This document shows positions 1 to 5,613 of a stretch of DNA of 8,743 bases, one piece after another. Position numbers and translations under genes: made by a program. Positions within the stretch are counted from its first letter, which is position 1, and each line of letters starts with the position of its first letter. Origin of the DNA: a bacterium (GTDB lineage: Bacteria > Planctomycetota > Planctomycetia > Pirellulales > Pirellulaceae); NCBI GenBank assembly GCA_030432015.1, contig JAUIHJ010000331.1, positions 1 to 8,743 of the forward strand, written 5' to 3'. The notes below the pieces were generated by a model that was not told the DNA's origin, did not search any database, and saw nothing but the letters and a program-made list of their open reading frames with translations.

Positions 1-309
1 CGCGAGTGCCACCGCATCATTTTGATTGCCTGATAGAATCACGATGGGGACGCCGCCGGCCGCGGCGAGCAACTCGTGGAAGGTCTCGATCCCGGTCGAA
101 TCGGGTAGCGACAGATCGCTGAGGATCACGTCGAATTTTGATTCGCGCAGCAGGGAAATCGCGTCGGCGAGGCGAATTGCCAGGTCGATTTGAAAGGAAT
201 TTCCCGTTGATTCCCCAAACGCCTGCTTCACCAGGATCGCATCATCCCTATCGTCTTCAATCAAGAGTACCCGCAGGGCGGCGGGTTTGGGGGTCGAATC
301 AGGCATCAT
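1..309 (-). CDS. Response regulator receiver domain protein, partial (C-terminus off the left edge)
   Basis: Reading the minus strand from the ATG at 309 gives 103 residues, open to the window edge. The sequence has the CheY-like receiver pattern. An acidic cluster LLIEDD (E18, D19, D20) follows the first beta strand. The likely phosphoacceptor is D65 in VILSDLSLPD. The switch Ser is S93 in VILSGN, where Ser or Thr is usual. A partner histidine kinase would normally phosphorylate the Asp. The IEDDRDDA start resembles the stand-alone Rcp1-type regulators often linked to bacteriophytochromes or PAS kinases, but any output domain lies outside the window, so single-domain versus multi-domain cannot be decided. 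A second ATG follows at 306. GAAAGA about 7 bases upstream is a weak ribosome site. The receiver assignment is firm; the pathway is unknown. Confidence 0.9.
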   Translation of the reverse strand, partial: MMPDSTPKPAALRVLLIEDDRDDAILVKQAFGESTGNSFQIDLAIRLADAISLLRESKFDVILSDLSLPDSTGIETFHELLAAAGGVPIVILSGNQNDAVALA

Positions 310-320
310 TGTCGATCTTT

Positions 321-341
321 CATGGGATACTCATGGATACT
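321..341. repeat. Imperfect tandem direct repeat just upstream of the response regulator
   Basis: CATGGGATACT (321-331) is followed directly by CATGGATACT (332-341), differing by one G. On the coding strand of the regulator this reads AGTATCCATG then AGTATCCCATG, ending about 11 bases before its ATG. It overlaps the proposed -10 box and start of transcription. It could be a pair of half-sites for a regulator or a chance duplication. Confidence 0.4.
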
Positions 342-362
342 CGGCCGGACAGGGGGAGTCAA
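334..362 (-). promoter_or_regulatory. Candidate sigma70-type promoter for the response regulator gene
   Basis: On the minus strand TTGACT (357-362, five of six matches to TTGACA) lies exactly 17 bases upstream of TATCCA (334-339, only three of six matches to TATAAT). It would start transcription near 327, about 18 bases before the ATG at 309. The -35 box and the spacing are good and the -10 box is poor, so this is a suggestion only. Planctomycete promoters often match the E. coli consensus poorly. Confidence 0.3.
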
Positions 363-370
363 GCGATATC

Positions 371-385
371 CCCTGCGGGGCAGGG
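371..385. repeat. Short GC-rich inverted repeat upstream of the candidate promoter
   Basis: CCCTGC (371-376) and GCAGGG (380-385) are perfect complements separated by GGG. They lie about 8 bases upstream of the proposed -35 box of the response regulator. A 6-bp arm is short, so chance is possible. If real, it could be an operator or a small hairpin. On the plus strand it is followed by a T-rich run, but no plus-strand gene precedes it that would need a terminator. Confidence 0.25.
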
Positions 386-904
386 CCTTTCGGTTTTCCA
401 ATTTAAGCGCCCATCCTAAGCAAAAAACCCGCAGCGTCAGTTGTGAAGTTGCGTTTTTGCGCACGGCGAAGGCATGTCAGTTTCTAAATGACCGAGTGCA
501 ATTCGGCGACCATCCGGGACCGGCTCGTTTTTCACCGTCCATTAGATTCAACTGCGGAAAAACGCCTGTCGGCGAAAAAGGTGCCCGTCCCGGTGAAGGG
601 GTGTGCGCTGCTGAATCGCGCTCGGCCATTTAGCCTGGGGTTGTGAGCCCCGGGGACTTATTGTCTGGTCGTTCACGAGCCGCGCTGTGGCGGCAGGCGT
701 CGTGGCGTCGTCAAACTCCTGCCGCCGCCGCTGCGCGGCTAATTGGCACAATTTCAGAACGCACGCGCCGGAATCCCAGCCACGTCGTTTGCAAACATAA
801 CAAGGCTTGCCCTGGAAGGGCGGTTGGTTCGGGAATCTGGTCGCGCTGCCGCGTCTGGAGTAGAATGTGCCACATCGCTTCCACGACCTTGCTGCCGAGC
901 GGAA

Positions 905-1153
905 ATGCCTGAATCTCCATTGCCCCAGCCACCTGCCGCACCCCAGGGGTCCAGGTTTTCAACCTATGCCGCGCTGATGATGCTGATGTTCGGGGCCGGG
1001 TTCCTGCTGTTACTGCCGGGCCGAATCGGGGTTGCCATCGTCGTTGGTGGGCTGATCTTCTCCAGTATCATTGGCTTCCATTACGTTGTTTGGGGACGTT
1101 GGCTGGGCAAAGTCCTGCGTGAAGAAGCAGACGAACAGGGCAACGACCGCTAA
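905..1153 (+). CDS. Small membrane protein with two predicted transmembrane helices (unknown function)
   Basis: The 82-residue product is not a family I recognise. It has a Pro-rich N-terminus (about residues 1-16), a hydrophobic helix at about 21-38 (AALMMLMFGAGF...), a short PGR turn, a second helix at about 41-62, and a charged tail (KVLREEADEQGNDR). That suggests a helical hairpin in the inner membrane. I chose the ATG at 905. The frame stays open upstream to a TTG at 743, but that extension is Arg/Ala-rich and looks like noncoding translation. The ribosome site is weak (GAGCGGA). The stop lies 21 bases before the amidohydrolase start, so the two are probably co-transcribed. It could be a membrane anchor or helper for that enzyme, but nothing in the sequence proves this. 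Confidence 0.7.
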   Translation: MPESPLPQPPAAPQGSRFSTYAALMMLMFGAGFLLLLPGRIGVAIVVGGLIFSSIIGFHYVVWGRWLGKVLREEADEQGNDR

Positions 1154-1174
1154 GCCACGCTCAGAGAGCAACCC

Positions 1175-2416
1175 ATGTCCCAAGATTGGCGTGACGCGCT
1201 GGACCACGCAATTTCCGCCAACGTACCCGCAATGGTCGCATTGCGCCGCCATCTGCACATGCATCCCGAGTTGTCGGGCCAAGAGCAGGCCACCAGTCTG
1301 CACCTGTATCAGATGCTGGGGGATGAGGGCTTTGACGTCCGCCTGGGACCCGAAGGGCGCGGTGTGATCGCCGACTTTCCCACCGCTGGTCAGGCCACCG
1401 ACGGTCGGCTGGCCCTCCGCGCGGACCTGGATGCCCTAAGAATCCACGACATGAAGCCGGTCGAGTATCGTAGCCAACAAGACGGCGTCATGCACGCCTG
1501 CGGCCACGACGGGCATACGGCCATCGTATGGGGCGCGTTGCAAGGCTTGCGACGCCTGCAGGAGGCGGGCAAGTTGCCGTGGCCGCTGCAGGTGCGCGGT
1601 ATTTTTCAGCCCGCCGAGGAAACCTGCCAGGGCGCCCAGGAGATGATTCGTGCCGGTGCGCTCGAGGATGTTAAATCCGTCGTGGCAGTTCACGTTGACC
1701 CCTCACGGGATGTTGGCCACATCGGGGTGCGGCCGGGCGTCTTGACGGCCAGTTGTGACGAAATGACGATTTGCATTCGCGGACGCGGTGGTCACGCGGC
1801 GCGACCGCATGAGACCTCGGATCCGATCGCTGCCGCGGCCCAACTGATCAACTCACTTTACCTGAATATTCCCCGCGCTACCGACAGCCAGGATGCGGTC
1901 GTGATCACGATTGGACAGATTCAGGCCGGCGACAATGCGAACGTAATCCCGGAAGAAGTGATGTTACGCGGGACCATCCGCACGCTCGACCGCTCCATCC
2001 GCAAGCAAACAATGGATCACATTCGCCGGATGGCCGACGGGTTGGGACAAACCACCGAGACGACGATCGAGGTCGCCTATGGAATCGGTAGTGGTTCGGT
2101 GGTCAACGATGGGCGCGTGATCGAAGTGGCCCGGATGGCGGTCGCCGAGGTGGTTGGTCCGGACGGCGTTGACGAGATTCCCCGGGCCAGTATGGGGAGC
2201 GAGGATTTTGCCTACTACTTGGAGCACGTTCCCGGCGCAATGTTGCGATTAGGGTGTCGTTCCGAAGCGACCGGAGGTTCCCCGCTGCACACGCCCAACT
2301 TCGATATCGACGAACGCGCTCTGCCGATTGGCGCCAACGTGCTGGCCCGGACCCTGGTCATGCAAGCCGATCCGCAGCGAGTCGCCGGTAAGACCGTTCC
2401 TAATTATCAGATTTGA
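1175..2416 (+). CDS. M20-family amidohydrolase (M20D-type, N-acyl-amino acid hydrolase/peptidase)
   Basis: The 413-residue protein is a full-length member of the M20D metallopeptidase/amidohydrolase group (hippurate hydrolase, IAA-amino acid hydrolase and HmrA types), which cleaves amide bonds of N-acylated amino acids or small peptides using bound divalent metal. The usual motifs appear in order: RRHLHMHPELSGQE (residues 24-37), ALRADLDAL (80-88), HACGHDGHT (107-115, with metal ligands C109 and H111), FQPAEE (144-149, with the catalytic and metal-binding Glu pair), H173, the lid-domain GGHAARPHE (205-213), MGSEDFAYY (340-348) and LHTPNFD (371-377, with the last metal-binding His at 372). No signal peptide is seen, so it is probably cytoplasmic. 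The ATG is preceded by a modest AGAGAG. The substrate cannot be inferred. It sits between a small membrane protein and a carboxylate-amine ligase on the same strand. Confidence 0.93.
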   Translation: MSQDWRDALDHAISANVPAMVALRRHLHMHPELSGQEQATSLHLYQMLGDEGFDVRLGPEGRGVIADFPTAGQATDGRLALRADLDALRIHDMKPVEYRSQQDGVMHACGHDGHTAIVWGALQGLRRLQEAGKLPWPLQVRGIFQPAEETCQGAQEMIRAGALEDVKSVVAVHVDPSRDVGHIGVRPGVLTASCDEMTICIRGRGGHAARPHETSDPIAAAAQLINSLYLNIPRATDSQDAVVITIGQIQAGDNANVIPEEVMLRGTIRTLDRSIRKQTMDHIRRMADGLGQTTETTIEVAYGIGSGSVVNDGRVIEVARMAVAEVVGPDGVDEIPRASMGSEDFAYYLEHVPGAMLRLGCRSEATGGSPLHTPNFDIDERALPIGANVLARTLVMQADPQRVAGKTVPNYQI

Positions 2417-2453
2417 CGTCGCCTTCCTCCGCCCCAACCAGCCAGCGTGCGCC

Positions 2454-3572
2454 ATGACGAAACTTGACTTCACGCCCAATACGCGCCCCACGATTGGCAT
2501 CGAATTAGAGCTCGGCCTTGTCGACGCGAAGTCGATGGCGCTCTCCAGTTCCGTCGCCGAACTGTTGCAGGCCTTGCCAGTGTCAGCGACACCGTGCTAC
2601 AAGCCGGAGTTGATGCAATGCACCGTTGAGATCAACACTTGCGTTTGCGAAACGATTGAAGCAGCCGACGCGGACCTGAGGCAGAAATTGACGCTCGCCG
2701 AACAGGTCGCCGATTCGCTGGGGCTGAGGTTCTGGTGGGGCTCGACGCACCCGTTTTCAGTGTGGAGCGAACAGCAGGTGACGCCCGACGAGCGGTATTT
2801 GGCGCTGGTCAATTTGCTGCAGGAACTTGCCAGGCGAATGGTTACGTTTGGTTTGCACGTCCACGTTGGCGTGGACACCGGTGACAAGGCAGTCATGATC
2901 TGTGATCGCATTATGCAGCATCTGCCGACCTTGTTAGCGCTGACTTGCAGCAGTCCTTCCTGGGAAAACCGGGCGACCGGCTTGCAGTCCCATCGTTCGA
3001 AGATTCTCGAGGGACTCCCGACGGCGGGGCTGCCGACGCTGATGCGCAACTGGAGTGAGTACGTGTGGTTGGTCAATCACATGGTCGATACCGGCTTTAT
3101 CAACACAATTCGCGAGATCTGGTGGGATGTCCGACCGCATCACAACTTCGGCACCGTTGAAGTCCGCGTTTGCGACATGCCCGGAAACCTGACCGATACC
3201 ATGGCCATCGCAGCCCTGATCCAATGCCTGGTGACCGCCCTGTCCGATGAGATTGATGAAGGGACCTACCAGCACGACTGCCATCCGATGATGGTCCGGC
3301 AAAACAAGTGGCGGGCCTGCCGGTTTGGTACCCAAGCCGAATTGGTTGATTCCTATACGCATGACGTCCAAACGCTAAGCCAAATCGTGCAGCGACTAAG
3401 GCGATGGCTCAGGCCGGTCGCCCAGACGCTCGGCTGTGAAGACCAACTCGAACACGTCCAGGTGATGGCGGACGGGCCGAGTTGGGCCGATCGCCAGGAC
3501 GCGATCCTGGCCAAGACCGGTGATCGCCGCGAAATCGTGAGACAATTGACCGACAAGTCACGGATCAGCTAA
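2454..3572 (+). CDS. ybdK: YbdK-type carboxylate-amine ligase (glutamate-cysteine ligase family 2)
   Basis: The 372-residue product matches the family of E. coli YbdK in length and motifs. This family belongs to the glutamine synthetase/gamma-glutamylcysteine ligase fold and joins a carboxylate to an amine using ATP. E. coli YbdK has only weak glutamate-cysteine ligase activity, and its true substrate is unsettled. Visible marks are GIELELGLVD (residues 15-24, metal/ATP-binding Glu residues), PELMQCTVEINT (51-62), FGLHVHVGVD (132-141), the loop RPHHNFGTVEVRVCD (227-241) and NKWRACRFG (284-292). I chose the ATG at 2454. The frame is open further upstream, but that part overlaps the amidohydrolase gene and is out of family. 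It starts 37 bases after the amidohydrolase stop with no clear ribosome site, so translation may depend on the upstream gene. The symbol reflects the family, not proven orthology. Confidence 0.9.
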   Translation: MTKLDFTPNTRPTIGIELELGLVDAKSMALSSSVAELLQALPVSATPCYKPELMQCTVEINTCVCETIEAADADLRQKLTLAEQVADSLGLRFWWGSTHPFSVWSEQQVTPDERYLALVNLLQELARRMVTFGLHVHVGVDTGDKAVMICDRIMQHLPTLLALTCSSPSWENRATGLQSHRSKILEGLPTAGLPTLMRNWSEYVWLVNHMVDTGFINTIREIWWDVRPHHNFGTVEVRVCDMPGNLTDTMAIAALIQCLVTALSDEIDEGTYQHDCHPMMVRQNKWRACRFGTQAELVDSYTHDVQTLSQIVQRLRRWLRPVAQTLGCEDQLEHVQVMADGPSWADRQDAILAKTGDRREIVRQLTDKSRIS

Positions 3573-3673
3573 TTTGGCGGCGCCCCGTTATTCGATTGAC
3601 CGTTGCACAGTGGCCGGAACGTCTGGATGGCAACGCATTGCACCGCAGGCTGGGGCTGTCCAGCAAATGCCGC

Positions 3674-4267
3674 TCAGCCCGTTCCTGCCGCGTTGAAATA
3701 GTCGGGTTCAGCGCCCGGCTTCCATTTGATGTTGCACCCCAGGCTGGGAACGTGAGGCTCTGGCGCCGGCTGGCCCGCGGCAATCGCCTGCACTGCGCTC
3801 CGCAGGTCGTCGCCCGATATGGGAATGTCGTTGCCCGGTCGGCTGGAGTCGAATTGCCCCCGGTAGGCAAGTTTCTGGTCCTTGTCGAAGACATAGAAAT
3901 CGGGTGTGCAAGCAGCGCGATAGGCCACCGCGACTTCCTGCGTTTCGTCATAAAGATACGGAAACGGATAGCCACGAAGCTCGGCTTCGTGCACCATTTG
4001 CTCGGGTGAATCTGCCGGAAAGCCACTGACATCATTCGAGCTGATCGCGACGATCGCCACGCCCTTACTCTGGCACTCGTGACCAAACTGAGCCAGCGCG
4101 TCGGCCAGATGTTTGACGAATGGACAATGATTGCACATGAATATGACGACCAGGGCTGGGGCGCCGGCGAACTGTGACAGCGAAACGGTGCTGCCATCGA
4201 CATTCACCAGAGTGAAATCAGGAGCTGGGGTTCCCAGCGGCAACATGGTACTGACTGTTTTCACCAT
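3674..4267 (-). CDS. Thioredoxin-like redoxin, peroxiredoxin-like (PRX_like1 type)
   Basis: The 197-residue product has an AhpC/redoxin layout. TPAPDFTLVNVDG (residues 13-25) is the usual entry into the thioredoxin fold. The active-site motif CNHCP has cysteines at 45 and 48. NDVSGFPADSPEQM (78-91) is a family loop, CTPD (120-123) carries the likely cis-proline, and a late GCNIKWKPG (177-185) supplies another conserved Cys at 178. These marks place it in the group annotated as thioredoxin family protein or peroxiredoxin-like, expected to do thiol-disulfide exchange or peroxide reduction. No signal peptide is evident, so it is probably cytoplasmic. I chose the ATG at 4267 because a strong AGGAGA lies 7 bases upstream; an earlier in-frame start at 4321 would run into the TatD gene. 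It follows tatD by 13 bases and converges with the ligase gene. Confidence 0.9.
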   Translation of the reverse strand: MVKTVSTMLPLGTPAPDFTLVNVDGSTVSLSQFAGAPALVVIFMCNHCPFVKHLADALAQFGHECQSKGVAIVAISSNDVSGFPADSPEQMVHEAELRGYPFPYLYDETQEVAVAYRAACTPDFYVFDKDQKLAYRGQFDSSRPGNDIPISGDDLRSAVQAIAAGQPAPEPHVPSLGCNIKWKPGAEPDYFNAAGTG

Positions 4268-4274
4268 TGATCGT

Positions 4275-4280
4275 TCTCCT
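4275..4280 (-). promoter_or_regulatory. Strong Shine-Dalgarno site for the redoxin gene
   Basis: On the minus strand AGGAGA sits 7 bases before the ATG at 4267 and directly after the TAA stop of the TatD gene (4281-4283). It is the best ribosome site in the window and decides the start of the redoxin. Its position right behind the tatD stop supports co-transcription and perhaps coupled translation. Confidence 0.75.
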
Positions 4281-5069
4281 TTAGGGAATCGAAGTTTGCA
4301 GGCCAAACAGGCGGTTGGCATTTCGTGTCGTTTGCTCGCAAAACGACGCCAGTCCCACGCCGCGCACTTCCGCCAGGCAGGTGGCGGTGTGGATTACGAG
4401 CGCCGGTTCATTGGGGCGCTGGCCCCGTTTGGGATGTGGGGACAGATAGGGCGCGTCGGTCTCGATCAGAATCCGGTCATCCGGGACAAGGGCCGCGATT
4501 CGCCGCAACTCAATTGACTTCTTGTACGTCACCATTCCGGCGAAGCTGATGTCCAGCCCGAGTTCCAGGCACTCCTGCGCCGTTGCCTCGGTTCCCGTAA
4601 ACGAATGCATCACACCATGCAATTCGTCCCGTGACCGCGCCTCGCGGAGCATCACCAGGATCTCTTCGTCGCAGTCGCGCATATGGACGATGAACGGAAT
4701 CCTCAGCTTCTGCGACAGCCGAAGATGTCGATCGAAATAATCGCGCTGGACATCCAGCGGCGTGTGGTCCCAGTAGCGGTCGAGTCCGGTTTCACCCAAT
4801 GCCACGACGTTGCGGTCCGAGGCGAGCGCCACAATCGTCTCCCAGTCGGCGGGTCCCGCTTCGGCGCAGTAATTCGGTTGAATTCCCACAGCCGCCAAAA
4901 CGCTGTCAAACTGACTGGCCAGCTGTGTGCATTTGCGACTGGCCGAAGCGGTTGTTCCGACCGCCACCATGCGGGTCACACCCGATTCGACGGCACGCTG
5001 CACGACCGCCGCGCGATCCTCGTCGAATTGTTCGTCATCCAAGTGGCAATGGGTGTCAAACAGCTGCAT
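4281..5069 (-). CDS. tatD: TatD-family metal-dependent hydrolase (DNase)
   Basis: The 262-residue product is a complete TatD-type TIM-barrel amidohydrolase, a family known for 3'-5' exonuclease activity on DNA and RNA. Metal-site residues are all visible: the HxH pair in FDTHCHLD (H7, H9), GETGLD (E93), VHMRD (H129), MHSFTG (H155) and ETDAPYLSPHP (D205). GIQPN at 63-67 replaces the commoner GIHPH, leaving the metal ligands untouched. I chose the ATG at 5069, which starts MQLFDTHCH and has GGGGTG six bases upstream; a GTG at 5078 would add three residues and cannot be excluded. The gene starts about 96 bases after the stop of the 145-residue protein gene, so it may have its own promoter, and it leads into the redoxin gene. 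Substrate and link to redox chemistry are unknown. Confidence 0.93.
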   Translation of the reverse strand: MQLFDTHCHLDDEQFDEDRAAVVQRAVESGVTRMVAVGTTASASRKCTQLASQFDSVLAAVGIQPNYCAEAGPADWETIVALASDRNVVALGETGLDRYWDHTPLDVQRDYFDRHLRLSQKLRIPFIVHMRDCDEEILVMLREARSRDELHGVMHSFTGTEATAQECLELGLDISFAGMVTYKKSIELRRIAALVPDDRILIETDAPYLSPHPKRGQRPNEPALVIHTATCLAEVRGVGLASFCEQTTRNANRLFGLQTSIP

Positions 5070-5165
5070 TTTCTGCACCCCATTTGTGCCACGGATACCA
5101 AAGCCTGACGTCCATCACGTGCGTTGCGGGCGGTACCGGCCAATTCAGAAGACGGCTAGATGCAA

Positions 5166-5603
5166 TCAGCTCGATGCAAGGTCAGCTTGCTGAAGTTCCT
5201 CGAGCGATTGCAGGTGGCCTTTGGCTGCCCCGAGCGCTTCCTCGGCGGCCAGTTTGGCGATTGGCGCCAGCGCTAACTGCTCAATGGCTTCCTCGATTTG
5301 CAAAATCTTATCGTTCTGATTCTCGATCAGCTTGCCGAGGAGGAAGTCGAACGACAGGTCGTGGAAGGCGGTGTATTCCATCGGAAATGTGCCGTGATAG
5401 GCACTTCGCCCCGCTTCGGCAATCATCTCGAATAGTCGGTCCACGGTCGCGTGCTCGTCAGCCGCGATCAATGCCAGGGTCGTCTTTGCGCGTTCCTCGC
5501 CCCGCTTCCACGCCGGTTGGGCGTAGCTCATATAGGTCGCCAGCGAGCGGTGGTGGAGTACCGCCAATCGGTTCAGCACGTCCATCGTGTCCACTTCGGT
5601 CAT
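5166..5603 (-). CDS. Conserved-looking helical protein, possibly ferritin-like four-helix bundle (unknown function)
   Basis: I do not recognise this 145-residue protein. It has no signal peptide or membrane helix and reads as four amphipathic helices: about 8-32 (with HH at 17-18), 38-65 (with DEH at 49-51), 78-112 (with H81 and E94) and 115-139 (with E121, E122 and H130). The length and the His/Glu placement recall ferritin-like bundles, but the canonical ExxH pairs of bacterioferritin are missing, so metal binding is only a guess. The ATG at 5603 lies 10 bases after the nuoN stop with a weak ribosome site; an internal ATG at 5585 is an alternative. The tight spacing suggests it is translated from the end of the nuo transcript. 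It could be a complex I accessory factor, a stress protein or an unrelated passenger. Confidence 0.8.
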   Translation of the reverse strand: MTEVDTMDVLNRLAVLHHRSLATYMSYAQPAWKRGEERAKTTLALIAADEHATVDRLFEMIAEAGRSAYHGTFPMEYTAFHDLSFDFLLGKLIENQNDKILQIEEAIEQLALAPIAKLAAEEALGAAKGHLQSLEELQQADLASS

Positions 5604-5613
5604 AATCTTGATT

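Larger units (their letters stand above)
310..904. other. Long intergenic region without a convincing gene
   Basis: These 595 bases separate the divergent response regulator and the plus-strand three-gene unit. Short open frames exist on both strands but none shows a recognisable motif, a ribosome site or a plausible composition. The left end carries the candidate regulator promoter, the tandem repeat and the GC-rich inverted repeat. A weak nested pairing joins GCAAAAA (420-426) plus CGCA (430-433) with TGCG (450-453) plus TTTTTGC (454-460). Near the right end TAGAAT (861-866) resembles a -10 box for the gene at 905, but no good -35 box lies at the right distance. No tRNA or known riboswitch was recognised. 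A small RNA cannot be excluded. Confidence 0.6.

Noticed and set aside
563..574. CGCC-TGTC-GGCG hairpin flanked by A runs, resembling a minus-strand terminator
   Set aside because: The stem is only 4 bp and no minus-strand gene ends there.
514..597. Two competing 7-bp pairings, CCGGGAC/GTCCCGG and TTCACCG/CGGTGAA, that share bases 591-593, like a riboswitch
   Set aside because: In about 600 bases roughly ten 7-bp inverted pairs are expected by chance, and no known aptamer or downstream gene at a suitable distance supports a switch.
743..758. TGGCAC element resembling the -24 box of a sigma54 promoter
   Set aside because: The matching TTGC -12 box is missing at the required spacing.
743..904. 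TTG start extending the small membrane protein by 54 residues
   Set aside because: The extension is compositionally unlike a protein N-terminus and has no ribosome site; the ATG at 905 gives a tidy two-helix protein.
3635..3670. Nested hairpin (GCTGG/CCAGC within GCATTGC/GCAAATGC) in the convergent gap, as a terminator for both units
   Set aside because: The position is suitable, but the stems are short and imperfect and no T run follows on either strand, so an intrinsic terminator cannot be claimed.
3596..4009. Plus-strand open frame of 137 codons opposite the redoxin
   Set aside because: It is antisense to clear redoxin motifs (CTPD, GCNIKW) and has no family signal of its own.
4799..5605. 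Plus-strand open frame (268 codons) opposite tatD and the 145-residue protein gene
   Set aside because: It is rich in Arg, Pro and Ser as expected for an antisense shadow of GC-rich genes, spans two real genes and the gap between them, and has no recognisable motif.
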